Assembly: GCF_039538145.1 (NCBI RefSeq)
Contig: NZ_BAABBV010000001.1
Location: 744,001-808,000, forward strand
Reading direction: 5' to 3'
Origin: Gryllotalpicola daejeonensis
Lineage (GTDB): Bacteria > Actinomycetota > Actinomycetes > Actinomycetales > Microbacteriaceae
Length of the DNA: 64,000 nucleotides
Position 1 is the first letter of the stretch. Every line of letters begins with the position of its first letter. The notes under the pieces were generated by a model, which did no database searches, was not told where the DNA came from, and saw only the letters and a program-made list of their open reading frames with translations. Below are positions 10,784 to 19,806 of the stretch, piece after piece. The translations under genes and the position numbers were made by a program.

Positions 10784-12802
10784 GTGGCGAACGACACGGA
10801 TGCCTTCACTCCCGTCCTGGGCCGGATCCCGCTCCTCGAGCCGTCCCCCGAGGTCGACGGCGGCCTCTTCCCGGCGAAGGCGTTCGCCGGCGAGGTGGTG
10901 CCGTTCGAGGTCACCGCCTTCCGCGAGGGCCACGATCTCATCGGCGTGGACCTGCTGCTGCTCGCCCCGAACGGCGAAGAGAGCGTGCACCGCATGCACC
11001 CGCTCGGGCGCGAGTTCCCCGACCGCTGGGGAACGCTCGCGCTGCTCGAGGCCGAGGGCGAATGGCGCTTCCGCTTCCAGGCGTGGGCCGACGAGTGGGC
11101 GACCTGGCGCGCGGTGGCCGACAAGAAGATCCCCGTCGGCGTCGACGTCACGGTCACCTTCCTGGAGGGCGCCGTCCTCGCCGAGCGCGCCGCCGCCGAC
11201 ACCCGGCGACCCACCGGCGAGAGGCGCATGTGCGCGGACCTCGCCAAGATGCTGCGCGAAGAGGCCGCCCCCGTCGAGGCGCGCATGGCCGCGGCGTCCG
11301 AACCGCGCGTGACCCAGCTGATGACCGAGCGGCCCGTCGTGTCGCTGCAGACGCTGTCGCAGACGCGGCGGATCGTCGTCGAGCCCAGCCGCGCCGGTGT
11401 CGGCGCCTGGTACGAGTTCTTCCCGCGCTCCATCGGCGCAAAGCGGCGGCCGGACGGGACCTGGCAGTCCGGCGACTTCCGAACCGCCGCGCTGCGCCTA
11501 CCCGAGGTCGCCGCGATGGGCTTCGACGTCGTCTACCTTCCGCCGATCCACCCGATCGGCCGGGCGTTCCGCAAGGGGCCGAACAACTCGCTGACGGCCG
11601 GCCCGAACGACCCCGGCTCGCCGTGGGCGATCGGCTCGGCCGAGGGCGGCCACGACGCCATCCACCCCGAGCTCGGCACCGTCGAGGACTTCCAGCACTT
11701 CCTCGGCAAGGCCGAGCTCGTCGGGCTCGAGGTGGCCCTCGACCTGGCGCTGCAGGCATCCCCCGATCACCCGTGGGTGCAGTCGCACCCGGAGTGGTTC
11801 ACGACGCTGCCCGACGGAACGATCGCCTACGCAGAGAACCCGCCGAAGAAATATCAGGACATCTACCCGATCAACTTCGACAACGACTACGACGGGCTCA
11901 AGGCCGAGATCCGCCGCATCGTCGAGTACTGGATCTCTCTCGGCGTCCGCACCTTCCGCGTCGACAACCCGCACACGAAGCCGCTGCGCTTCTGGGAGTG
12001 GCTGATCCACGACGTGAACCGCGAGCACCCCGATGTCGTCTTCCTCGCCGAGGCGTTCAGCCGGCCCGCCGTCATGCAGACGCTCGCGAAGGCGGGTTTC
12101 CAGCAGTCGTACTCGTACTTCACCTGGCGCAACACGAAGCCAGAGCTCGAGGAGTTCCTGACGACCATCTCGCGCGACTGGGCGGCCTACTACCGGCCGA
12201 ACCTGTTCGTGAACACGCCGGACATCCTCACGGAGTACCTGCAGTTCGGCGGCAAGCCGGCCTTCAAGATCCGCGCCGCGATCGCGGCGACGGCAGGCCC
12301 GCTGTGGGGCGTGTATTCCGGGTACGAACTCTACGAGTCGGTCGCCCGCCCGGGGGCCGAGGAGTACATCGACAACGAGAAGTACGAGTTCAAGCCGCGC
12401 GACTTCGGTCGCGCCCTCGCCTCCGGCGATTCGCTCGCCCCGTATCTGACCATGCTGAACCAGGCCCGCAAGGCGCATCCCGCCCTACGCCAGCTGCGCA
12501 ACCTCACGCTGCACAGCTCGGAGGACGACGCCGTGCTGGTGTACTCCAAGCACCTCTCCCGCGAGTTCAGCCGGTCGGGCAAGTCGGACACCGTGATCGT
12601 GGTCGCGAACCTCGACCCGCACTCGGTGCGCGAGACGATCGTGCACCTCGACGTCACCGCGCTCGGCCTCGAGCCCGGCGCCGAATTCGAGGTGCGCGAC
12701 CTGGTCACCGGTCAGCGCTGGAACTGGTCGGCGCGCAACTACGTCCGACTCGACTCGTTCTACGAGCCCGTGCACATCCTCCACGTGAAGGAGCCCAGCT
12801 GA
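10784..12802 (+). CDS. glgE: Alpha-1,4-glucan:maltose-1-phosphate maltosyltransferase GlgE
   Basis: GlgE extends alpha-1,4 glucans with maltose units from maltose-1-phosphate, the alternative actinobacterial glycogen route. The 672-residue product is the family length. After an N-terminal beta-sandwich domain (to about 200) the GH13_3 barrel shows YLPPIHPIG, DLALQASPDHPW and PPKKYQDIYP. The nucleophile Asp falls at residue 394 (RVDNPH) and the acid/base Glu at 423 (FLAEAF), the same numbers as in the characterised Streptomyces enzyme. The stop overlaps the glgB start by one base (TGATG), so glgE and glgB are translationally coupled. TreS/Pep2 or GlgM, which make the substrate, are not in this window. 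Confidence 0.97.
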   Translation: MANDTDAFTPVLGRIPLLEPSPEVDGGLFPAKAFAGEVVPFEVTAFREGHDLIGVDLLLLAPNGEESVHRMHPLGREFPDRWGTLALLEAEGEWRFRFQAWADEWATWRAVADKKIPVGVDVTVTFLEGAVLAERAAADTRRPTGERRMCADLAKMLREEAAPVEARMAAASEPRVTQLMTERPVVSLQTLSQTRRIVVEPSRAGVGAWYEFFPRSIGAKRRPDGTWQSGDFRTAALRLPEVAAMGFDVVYLPPIHPIGRAFRKGPNNSLTAGPNDPGSPWAIGSAEGGHDAIHPELGTVEDFQHFLGKAELVGLEVALDLALQASPDHPWVQSHPEWFTTLPDGTIAYAENPPKKYQDIYPINFDNDYDGLKAEIRRIVEYWISLGVRTFRVDNPHTKPLRFWEWLIHDVNREHPDVVFLAEAFSRPAVMQTLAKAGFQQSYSYFTWRNTKPELEEFLTTISRDWAAYYRPNLFVNTPDILTEYLQFGGKPAFKIRAAIAATAGPLWGVYSGYELYESVARPGAEEYIDNEKYEFKPRDFGRALASGDSLAPYLTMLNQARKAHPALRQLRNLTLHSSEDDAVLVYSKHLSREFSRSGKSDTVIVVANLDPHSVRETIVHLDVTALGLEPGAEFEVRDLVTGQRWNWSARNYVRLDSFYEPVHILHVKEPS

Positions 12803-15006
12803 TGGCCAGTGTCACCCTGCCCCGCATCGCCGACGACACGCTGCAGGCACTGGCGGAGGGACGCCACCACGAGCCGCACGCGATCCTCGGCCAGCATCCG
12901 ATCGCCGCGGGCAGCGTCACCGACCCGGTCACCGTGATCCGCGCCCTGCGACCGCTCGCGGAATCCGTGCACGCGGTGCTGGCTTCGGGTGCGCACGTCG
13001 AGCTCGGCCACATCGGCTTCGGAATCTGGCAGGGCGTGTCGATCACGGGGCTCAGCGACTACGTCATCGAGGCGCGGTACGCCGACGGCAGCGTCTACAC
13101 CGCCGACGACCCCTACCGCTTCTCCCCCACGCTCGGCGAGGGCGACACCTGGCTGATCCAGCAGGGACGCCACGAGGAGCTCTGGAACGCGCTCGGGTCG
13201 CACGTGCGCGAGCACTGGGGGGTCGAGAAGGCGACGAAGGGCGTCGCCTTCGCCGTCTGGGCGCCGAACGCGACCGCTGTGCGGGTGGTCGGCGACTTCA
13301 ACGGCTGGGACGGCACCGGCCACGCCATGCGCTCGATGGGCGGCAGCGGACTGTGGGAGCTGTTCGTTCCGGGCCTCGGTGCCGGCACGCTCTACAAGTA
13401 CGACATCCGCACGCAGTCGGGCGACTGGGTGCGCAAGGCGGACCCGCTCGCGCAGTACACCGAAGTGCCGCCCGCGACGGCGTCGGTCGTCGGCGAGAGC
13501 CATTACGAGTGGAATGACGACGCCTGGCTCGAGGCCCGGCGCACGAGCCACCATGACAAGCCGATCTCGATCTACGAGCTGCACTTCGGCTCGTGGCGCC
13601 CAGGCCTGAACTACCGCGATGCGGCCGACCAGCTCATCGAGTACGTCACCTGGCTCGGCTTCACCCACGTCGAGTTCATGCCGCTGGCCGAGCACCCGTT
13701 CGCCGGCTCGTGGGGCTATCAGGTCACCGGCTATTACGCGGCGACCAGCCGCTTCGGCCACCCCGACGACCTGCGCTATCTGATCGACCGCCTGCACCAG
13801 GCCGGCATCGGCGTGATCATGGACTGGGTTCCCGGCCACTTCCCCAAGGATGACTGGGCGCTCGCCCGCTTCGACGGGCAGCCGCTCTACGAGCACGGCG
13901 ACCCACGGCTCGGCGAGCAGAAGGACTGGGGCACCTACGTCTTCGACTTCGGCCGCACCGAGGTGCGCAACTTCCTCTACGCGAACGCGCTCTACTGGCT
14001 CGAGACGTTCCACGTCGACGGCTTGCGCGTCGATGCCGTCGCCTCGATGCTCTACCGCGACTACTCGCGCAATGACGGCGAGTGGGTACCGAACATCCAC
14101 GGCGGCCGCGAGTACCTCGAGGCGATCGGATTCCTGCAAGAGACGACCGCGACGGCATACAAGCGCTACCCCGGCATCATGATGATCGCCGAGGAGTCCA
14201 CGAGCTGGAGCGGCGTGACGCGCCCGACGAGCGACGGCGGCCTCGGTTTCGGCTTCAAGTGGAACATGGGCTGGATGCACGACTCGCTGCAGTACATCGA
14301 GCGCGATCCCGCCTACCGCTCGTACCACCACAACGAGATCACCTTCGCGATGGTCTACGCGTACTCCGAGAACTTCATCCTGCCGATCAGCCACGACGAG
14401 GTCGTGCACGGCAAGGGCTCGCTGATCGACAAGATGCCGGGCGACCACTGGCAGAAGCGTGCGAACCTGCGCGCGTTCCTCGCGTTCATGTGGGCGCATC
14501 CCGGCAAGCAGCTGCTCTTCATGGGGCAGGAGTTCGGGCAGTGGGCCGAGTGGAGCGAGGCGAAGGGTCTCGACTGGGACCTGCTCGACTACGACGACCA
14601 CCACCAGATCGCGGAGCTCGTCGGTGAGCTGAACCGGGTCTATCGCGCCAACTCGGCGTTCTGGCGCTACGACACCGAGCCGCGCGGCTTCGAGTGGATC
14701 GAGGCGGGCGATGCGCAGCACAACGTGCTCGCCTTCCTGCGCTGGAGCGAGGACGGCCCGGTCGTGTGCGCGTTCAACTTCTCGGGCGCGCCGCATCACG
14801 GCTACCGACTCGGCCTTCCGTTCGCAGGCGAGTGGGACGAGATCGTGAACACGGATGCCTCAGCCTTCGGCGGCTCGGGTGTGGGAAACCTCGGCCGCAT
14901 CCATGCGGAGGACCTCGCCTGGGGTGGCCGCTCGGCGAGCGCGGCGGTCAACCTTCCCCCGCTCGGCGCGATCTTCCTTCGTCCGACGCCGCAGGCGCCG
15001 GCTTGA
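12802..15006 (+). CDS. glgB: 1,4-alpha-glucan branching enzyme GlgB
   Basis: GlgB cuts alpha-1,4 chains and re-attaches them as alpha-1,6 branches. The 734-residue protein has an N1 domain (about 1-110), a CBM48 domain with AVWAPNATAVRVVGDFNGWDG, and a GH13_9 barrel. Catalytic residues are seen in LRVDAVASMLY (nucleophile Asp), MMIAEESTSW (Glu) and ISHDEVVHGK (Asp); an all-beta C-terminal domain ends with the usual LPPLGAIFL. The ATG at 12802 shares its A with the glgE stop. The reading frame stays open and coding-like for 67 further codons after the TGA at 15004 (see separate entry), which is unusual. Confidence 0.97.
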   Translation: MASVTLPRIADDTLQALAEGRHHEPHAILGQHPIAAGSVTDPVTVIRALRPLAESVHAVLASGAHVELGHIGFGIWQGVSITGLSDYVIEARYADGSVYTADDPYRFSPTLGEGDTWLIQQGRHEELWNALGSHVREHWGVEKATKGVAFAVWAPNATAVRVVGDFNGWDGTGHAMRSMGGSGLWELFVPGLGAGTLYKYDIRTQSGDWVRKADPLAQYTEVPPATASVVGESHYEWNDDAWLEARRTSHHDKPISIYELHFGSWRPGLNYRDAADQLIEYVTWLGFTHVEFMPLAEHPFAGSWGYQVTGYYAATSRFGHPDDLRYLIDRLHQAGIGVIMDWVPGHFPKDDWALARFDGQPLYEHGDPRLGEQKDWGTYVFDFGRTEVRNFLYANALYWLETFHVDGLRVDAVASMLYRDYSRNDGEWVPNIHGGREYLEAIGFLQETTATAYKRYPGIMMIAEESTSWSGVTRPTSDGGLGFGFKWNMGWMHDSLQYIERDPAYRSYHHNEITFAMVYAYSENFILPISHDEVVHGKGSLIDKMPGDHWQKRANLRAFLAFMWAHPGKQLLFMGQEFGQWAEWSEAKGLDWDLLDYDDHHQIAELVGELNRVYRANSAFWRYDTEPRGFEWIEAGDAQHNVLAFLRWSEDGPVVCAFNFSGAPHHGYRLGLPFAGEWDEIVNTDASAFGGSGVGNLGRIHAEDLAWGGRSASAAVNLPPLGAIFLRPTPQAPA

Positions 15007-15210
15007 AGAGATCCTGACGAGGACGCCGTCACCGAACCGGTCGCGGATCCGGTCGCCGACTTCTCCGAGCACCACCTCGAGGCGATGGCCGAGATCCCAT
15101 CATCGGTGTTCGACGGCGACACCGAAGACGACGCACCGCCCGCGCTGACCCCGTTCGACCAGGTGCGCCCGCGCGCCTGGTCGTGGATGAGCCCTGGCTC
15201 GGGCAGCTGA
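15007..15210 (+). other. Start-less coding-like stretch in frame with glgB
   Basis: After the glgB TGA the same frame continues for 67 codons to a TGA at 15208. It has strong G/C third positions from the fourth codon on and a plausible acidic peptide (DPDEDAVTEPVADPVADFSE near the start, RAWSWMSPGSGS at the end). There is no ATG, GTG or TTG start until ATG 15085, from which a 41-residue peptide would be made. It could be a small gene starting at 15085, a decayed gene that lost its start, or a readthrough extension of GlgB. I do not recognise the peptide. Confidence 0.4.
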
Positions 15211-15246
15211 GACGGCTTAGTGGTCTTCGGCCTGGGGATAGCCGTC
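15211..15246 (+). terminator. Possible stem-loop after the glgB unit
   Basis: GACGGCT (15211-15217) pairs perfectly with AGCCGTC (15240-15246) around a 22-nt loop, directly after the last stop of the glucan block. There is no T-tract, so terminator function is uncertain. Confidence 0.35.
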
Positions 15247-15289
15247 TAGGCCCCGATTGAGACGAAGATCTTACTGACGCGGCCGCCTG

Positions 15290-16243
15290 CTAGTACAGCA
15301 GGCTCGCGAGACGACCGCGTGCCTTGACGACGCGCGGGTCCGCAGAACCGACGACCTCGAACAGCTCGACGAGGCGCTCGCGCACGCGGTTCTTTCCGGC
15401 GGCATCCAGCTTCGGGAAGAGGGTGAGCAGGCGGTCGAAGGCGTCCTCGACGTGACCCCCCGACAGGTCGGCGTCGGCGACGTCCAGTTGCGCGTCGACG
15501 TCGTCGGGCGCGGCTGCGGCCGCAGCGCGCACCGCGTCGAGGCTCTTGCCCTGCAGGCGGTGCAGCAGGCTCACCTGCGCGAGACCCGCCTTCGCGTCGG
15601 CGTCCCCCGGGTTCTGAGCGATCGCCTTGCTGTACGCGTCGATCGCCGCCTGGAAGTCGCCGCGCTCGATGGCGTCGTACGCCTCCTGGTGCAGCGGCGG
15701 CAGAGGCGCCGGCTCGGGCTCAGCGCCCTCGGCTGAAGCATCCGCATCGTCAACCGGAACCGTGCCGGTGATGCCGTTCTGCGCGGCGAACGCGAGCACC
15801 TGCTCGACCGCGTCGCGAATCTCGGGCTCCGGCAGTTCGCCGACGAAGAGTCCGACGGGGCGGCCACCGATGATCGCGGCGACCGTCGGCACCTCCTGCG
15901 CCTGGAAGGCCTGGGCGAGCTGCGGGTTGCGCTCGGCTTCGATGCGCGCCAGCACGAAGCGGCCCTTGTACTCGCGGACGACTTTGATCAGGGTCGCGGA
16001 GAGGCGGGTGCTCTGATCGGTGCGCGCCGACCACAGATCGACCAGCACGGGGACCGTGCTCGACAGCTCGACGAGCTGGCTGAAACTGCGCTCGTCGACG
16101 TCGACCACCAGGCCGCCGGCCCGGGCGCCGCTCGGCGCCGCAGCCGTCGCTCCCGCGGCAGCAGGGTCGGGCCTGTTCACCAGTCCGGAAAGGTCCACCG
16201 CTCCGCGCAGGCGCGCTGCCTGCGCAGCTCTCTCGTCAGTCAC
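15290..16243 (-). CDS. YbbN/CnoX-like co-chaperone: thioredoxin fold plus TPR repeats
   Basis: From GTG 16243 the protein has 317 residues. Residues ~45-155 form a thioredoxin-like domain in which the usual W-C-G-P-C motif is replaced by WSARTDQ, so it has no redox-active cysteine pair. An Ala/Pro-rich linker and tetratricopeptide-type helices follow, including YDAIERGDFQAAIDAYSKAI and further repeats to the end. This architecture is that of YbbN (CnoX), a holdase that hands clients to chaperones. The function here is inferred from family. The start is supported by AGAGG about 10 nt upstream and by a TATCCT -10 farther upstream; it overlaps a tiny ATG-CAT-CAG-TGA frame whose stop covers the GTG. 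Its 3' end converges on the glucan block. Confidence 0.82.
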   Translation of the reverse strand: MTDERAAQAARLRGAVDLSGLVNRPDPAAAGATAAAPSGARAGGLVVDVDERSFSQLVELSSTVPVLVDLWSARTDQSTRLSATLIKVVREYKGRFVLARIEAERNPQLAQAFQAQEVPTVAAIIGGRPVGLFVGELPEPEIRDAVEQVLAFAAQNGITGTVPVDDADASAEGAEPEPAPLPPLHQEAYDAIERGDFQAAIDAYSKAIAQNPGDADAKAGLAQVSLLHRLQGKSLDAVRAAAAAAPDDVDAQLDVADADLSGGHVEDAFDRLLTLFPKLDAAGKNRVRERLVELFEVVGSADPRVVKARGRLASLLY

Positions 16244-16281
16244 TGATGCATGTCCTCTCACGTCAGCCAGTCCTCTGGCCA

Positions 16282-16287
16282 AGGATA
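16282..16287 (-). promoter_or_regulatory. -10 of the YbbN-like gene
   Basis: Minus-strand TATCCT would give a transcription start near 16275 and a leader of about 30 nt carrying the AGAGG ribosome site before GTG 16243. No clear -35. Confidence 0.4.
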
Positions 16288-16318
16288 TGAGTTCTCGTGC
16301 GCCTGGCGCGCCGGCGGG

Positions 16319-18232
16319 CTACTTCAGCTCGACCGAACCGGTGACCGCTGCGGTGTAGCCGAGCAGACGGATCTTCTCTTGGGACTCAGCCGGCGGCACG
16401 TACAGCAGCAGCTGGAAATCGTACGTCGTCTCGAAGCCCTTGTGGCTCGATGTCTTGCCCGTCAGAGCCGCGGTGCCGCTCTTGGAAGGCGCACTCATGG
16501 TGCCCAGCGGGTCGGTGGTGCGGGCGGTCTGCACCTCTTCGATCGTCGTCGCGACGAGCGCACCCGCATTGTTGGTCGCGAGCGACACCGGCGCGTCGGC
16601 GCTGGGGCGATCGGCGAAGGTCATCTTGCCGGCCGTCTTCTGGAACTTCTTCAGCAGGTCCGCCTTGTTCTGCGCGCCGAAGTTCTGGATCAGCGAGTTC
16701 GGCGACTCGTCGAACTCGTCGTACTTCTTGCTCTTCGCGCCGAGCGCGATCACGTCCGCATAGTCCTGGGCGACCTGACTCGTCGGCACCTTGAGCAGCT
16801 TCGAGTCCGGCGGCACAGACGTCGCACCGATATCGGCAGGGGCCAGATTCGGGATCTTCGCACCGGCGAGCATGTACATCGAGTACGCGACCTTGTAGTT
16901 GTCGCGCGGGCTCGCCTGCGTGAGCGTGAGCGCGATCGGCGCGGCGTTCTTCGTCGCGGGGTCGGACACGATCACGTCGACGGCCCGCGGCCACGTGGCG
17001 GTCGCCTGCGGCAGCACGATCGACAGCTTGGGGTTCACCGGGATCGCGGTGGGCGCGGCGTACGTCGAGAGCTTCTGCCGGATGCGGTAGTTGGTCTGCC
17101 GCTCGAGCAGCGCAGAGCCCGTGAAGCGGGTGGCAGCCAGGGCTGCGTCCTTGTTCGCGTCTGCGGTCTTCGCGGTCTCCGCGATCCGGGTCACGATGTT
17201 GCGCAGCTGCGGCTCGGTGACCGCGGGCGCCGGGCGGTCGGTGCCCTGGCCCGGAAGCTGCGTCGCGATCGGCGAAGCGGTCGGCGTCGGCGAAGCGGAG
17301 TTCGCGCCGATCGCGGGCCAGTAGTCCGACGAGCAGCCGGCCATCGTCACGGCGCCAGCGAGCAGCACGGGAACGGCGATCAGACCGCGCCCCAGCGAGC
17401 GGCGGCCGTGCGTCTCAGCCGCGGCAGGGCCCACGGAGCGCACGCGTGCCGCGCGAGGCGCGCGCGGCAGACGCTGCGGGCGCCCGTTGCTTCCACCGCG
17501 GCGCGGGCCTCGCCCACGTCGCATGTGCCGCAGGGCGAGGATGTAGAACACGATGCCCGCGATGGCGAGCAGGCCGCCGAGCACGATGAGCGGGCCGGCC
17601 CACGGCGTGCGTGTATCCATCGGCCAGGTCAGCGAGACGCCGGCCGGCGCCTCGTGCGCGCCATCGGTCGCGATGATCACGCTGACGCTGTCCGGCACGT
17701 TCATCGTCGTGGTGGCAGCCTTCGCGCCCGTGAACTCCTCGAGCCACAGGTCGCTGCCCGCGGGGTTCGGCGCCTTCGGATCGATCGAGTCAGCGAGTTC
17801 CGAGGTCTTCGCCGACGCCCCTGCAGTGGGGGTGGCACTGGCGGTGGGGGTGCTCGTCGGCGTCGGCGTCGCCGTGGCATCCCCCGACTCGCTCGCGCTG
17901 TGATCGCCGGGGCGCACCAGCGTCGACTTCAACGACTGGGTGGCCTGGTCGTAGCTGACCCGCGTGTACGGCTCGTCGCCGATCCAGGCCTTCACATCTG
18001 CCGTGCGGCCGTACGCGACGAACGGGTTGGATGCACCGGTGACGCGCAGCGTCTGCTGCCCCTCGTTGGCATTGAGCGTGGCACCGGAGATCACGATGTA
18101 CGGTGCATGCGAGTGCACCTCTGCGGCGGCGGTCACGCTTGCGGCGGGTGCCCAGATCGTTCGCTGGGCGACCCCAACGCCGATCATGATCGCGGCGATG
18201 AGGAATGCCGCGATGGCAATGACGAAACGCAC
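16319..18232 (-). CDS. Membrane protein with internal lipobox-like segment, function unknown
   Basis: The 637-residue product has a first membrane helix (4-23), a secreted stretch with a Thr/Pro/Ser/Ala-rich linker (115-142), a second helix (212-234), a very basic cytoplasmic loop (237-282), and a third hydrophobic stretch (283-299) ending in TMAGC, a lipobox-like cysteine at 300. Another Ser/Pro/Thr linker (310-340) and a long soluble domain follow. The second half looks like a complete lipoprotein joined behind a two-helix membrane protein. I do not recognise a catalytic motif; similar proteins in Microbacteriaceae are annotated only as hypothetical. The GTG at 18232 has a good ribosome site, AGGAAGGA, 7 nt upstream. 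It diverges from the coiled-coil gene at 18440. Confidence 0.75.
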   Translation of the reverse strand: MRFVIAIAAFLIAAIMIGVGVAQRTIWAPAASVTAAAEVHSHAPYIVISGATLNANEGQQTLRVTGASNPFVAYGRTADVKAWIGDEPYTRVSYDQATQSLKSTLVRPGDHSASESGDATATPTPTSTPTASATPTAGASAKTSELADSIDPKAPNPAGSDLWLEEFTGAKAATTTMNVPDSVSVIIATDGAHEAPAGVSLTWPMDTRTPWAGPLIVLGGLLAIAGIVFYILALRHMRRGRGPRRGGSNGRPQRLPRAPRAARVRSVGPAAAETHGRRSLGRGLIAVPVLLAGAVTMAGCSSDYWPAIGANSASPTPTASPIATQLPGQGTDRPAPAVTEPQLRNIVTRIAETAKTADANKDAALAATRFTGSALLERQTNYRIRQKLSTYAAPTAIPVNPKLSIVLPQATATWPRAVDVIVSDPATKNAAPIALTLTQASPRDNYKVAYSMYMLAGAKIPNLAPADIGATSVPPDSKLLKVPTSQVAQDYADVIALGAKSKKYDEFDESPNSLIQNFGAQNKADLLKKFQKTAGKMTFADRPSADAPVSLATNNAGALVATTIEEVQTARTTDPLGTMSAPSKSGTAALTGKTSSHKGFETTYDFQLLLYVPPAESQEKIRLLGYTAAVTGSVELK

Positions 18233-18289
18233 GAATGAATCCTTCCTGGCCGGTCTATCGGGTGTCGACCGGCGGCCAAAAGTCGCTCC

Positions 18290-18295
18290 AGGTTA
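18290..18295 (-). promoter_or_regulatory. Possible -10 of the 637-residue membrane protein gene
   Basis: Minus-strand TAACCT would give a leader of about 50 nt containing AGGAAGGA before GTG 18232. No convincing -35, so this is tentative. Confidence 0.3.
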
Positions 18296-18362
18296 TTCGA
18301 CGCGCCTGGACAGACCCGGGACGAACCCTGAATGCGGCGTTCGGCGCGCCTCGTCGGGCTTG

Positions 18363-18368
18363 TAGCAT
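18363..18368 (+). promoter_or_regulatory. Possible -10 of the coiled-coil gene
   Basis: Plus-strand TAGCAT has TTCGGC 17 nt upstream as a partial -35 match and would give a leader of about 65 nt to GTG 18440. Confidence 0.35.
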
Positions 18369-18439
18369 TTCTGGGGTACGGCGCGACGCAGCGCCGCACC
18401 CCCCTCCCAGCAGCCTTTCGATCCCCCCGGAGAGCCACA

Positions 18440-19783
18440 GTGCCCGAAGAGTCAGAGTTCACCCAGGTCTTCCGCGGCTATGACAAGGACGAGGTCGACA
18501 AAGCGCTGCAGGAGTTGCGCCGCGAGTTGATCAAGGCCAACACGCAGGCGTCGGATGCCGCCAAGGAGATCAAGCGACTCAACGGCCGCATCGATGAACT
18601 CAACGCGGAGATCGAAGAGGTCGGCAGCCCCACGTTCTCCGGCCTCGGCACGAAGCTCGAGAACACCCTGCGCGTCGCGGAAGAGCAGTCGACGCGCATG
18701 ATCGCGCAGGCCGACATCGACGCGGAGAAGCTGCGTGCCCAGGTCGCCCGCGAGGCCGAGCAGATCCGCGAGGCGGCGAAGTCGCAGGCGGAGCGCGTGG
18801 TGAACGAGGGCCGCGCCCAGGCTGCTTCCGCCCTGCAGGACGCGCAGATCGAGGCGAACTCGATCATCGCCGACGCGAAGCGCGACGCCGAGCAGCTGCT
18901 TCAGGACGCGCAGCGCGAGGCGGCGGCGATCCGCGGCGCCGTCGCGACCGAGGCCGCAGAGGTGCGCGCCACGAGCAAGCGCGAAGCGGCTGCGACCAAG
19001 TCGGAGGCGGAGCGCGAGGCCGCAGAGGTGCGCGCCGTCGCCGCGAAGGAGGCGCAGGCGAGCCGCGAGGCGTCGGCCGGCCTCGACACCGAGGTCGCCG
19101 AGCGCCGGGCAGAGCTCGAGCGCGAACTCGCCGAGAGCCGGAACGCACACGAGTCGCAACTCGAGGCCGAGCGCATCGCCCACCGTCAGGAGCTCGCGCA
19201 GGCCGCGGCAGCGCAGGCGTCGCAGCTCGAGGCCGAGCTCGCCGAGCACCGCGCCAAGGTCGAGCAGGCACGCATCGACCACGAGAACGAGCTCGCCGCA
19301 CTGCGCCAGGCGGCACAGGCAGAGGTCGACCAGCAGCGTCACGAGGCCGAGCAGGCACGCATCGATCTCGAGGTCGAGCTCAAGTCCCGCCGCGACGAGG
19401 CCGAGAAGGAGCACCTCGCCCGCCACCAGGAGGCCGTCGCGCAGACGCAGCGCTTCCTCGACGACGCGAACGTGCAGCTCGCCGATGCGCTCAAGCGCAG
19501 CAACGACGCGCGCGAAGAGGCCAAGGCGATCGAGACGGATGTCCGCGCAGAGGTCCACTCGAAGCGGAAGGAAGCCGAGGCCGAGGCCGCGCGCATCGTC
19601 CGCGAGGCCGAGGACCGCGCGAAGGCCATGATCGAGGACGCCGAGAACCGCACGCGCAAGCTCGTGGACGACGCAGAGGACCGCCTCTCGCAGATCCGCA
19701 TCGAGCGCGAGTCGGTCGCCGGCTACTTCGAGAGCCTCCGCGGCGCGCTCGCCCAGGCCGAGGGCGTGGCATCTGCCGAGTGA
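18440..19783 (+). CDS. DivIVA-type long coiled-coil cytoskeletal protein
   Basis: The 447-residue protein starts at GTG 18440 with GGAGAG 7 nt upstream. The N-terminus (FTQVFRGYDKDEVDKALQEL) matches the membrane-binding DivIVA domain with its G-Y-D-x-x-x-V-D core. The rest is almost uninterrupted coiled coil made of Ala/Glu/Arg-rich heptads, with several near-repeats of 30-40 residues (EAAEVRA..., ELEAELAEHRAKVEQARIDHE). DivIVA-like coiled-coil proteins in actinobacteria organise polar growth or septation, and a role as a scaffold is inferred. This is not Wag31 itself, which is shorter and usually next to ftsZ/sepF. Repeat-rich composition makes the length prone to variation between strains. 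Confidence 0.8.
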   Translation: MPEESEFTQVFRGYDKDEVDKALQELRRELIKANTQASDAAKEIKRLNGRIDELNAEIEEVGSPTFSGLGTKLENTLRVAEEQSTRMIAQADIDAEKLRAQVAREAEQIREAAKSQAERVVNEGRAQAASALQDAQIEANSIIADAKRDAEQLLQDAQREAAAIRGAVATEAAEVRATSKREAAATKSEAEREAAEVRAVAAKEAQASREASAGLDTEVAERRAELERELAESRNAHESQLEAERIAHRQELAQAAAAQASQLEAELAEHRAKVEQARIDHENELAALRQAAQAEVDQQRHEAEQARIDLEVELKSRRDEAEKEHLARHQEAVAQTQRFLDDANVQLADALKRSNDAREEAKAIETDVRAEVHSKRKEAEAEAARIVREAEDRAKAMIEDAENRTRKLVDDAEDRLSQIRIERESVAGYFESLRGALAQAEGVASAE

Positions 19784-19794
19784 GGGCCTGCCGA

Positions 19795-19800
19795 TAATCT
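19795..19800 (+). promoter_or_regulatory. leaderless-type -10 of the AI-2E family gene
   Basis: Plus-strand TAATCT lies 6 nt before GTG 19807 with no ribosome-binding site, placed 11 nt after the preceding stop codon. Confidence 0.5.
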
Positions 19801-19806
19801 GAATGC

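Noticed and set aside
11062..12801. Long open frame upstream of glgB in the same frame, 580 codons
   Set aside because: It is a shadow of glgE in another frame: arginine/alanine-rich translation without family similarity. glgB starts at 12802.
12760..14799. Minus-strand open frame of 679 codons opposite glgB
   Set aside because: Antisense shadow of glgB, a common effect of high G/C third positions; the translation has no recognisable motif.
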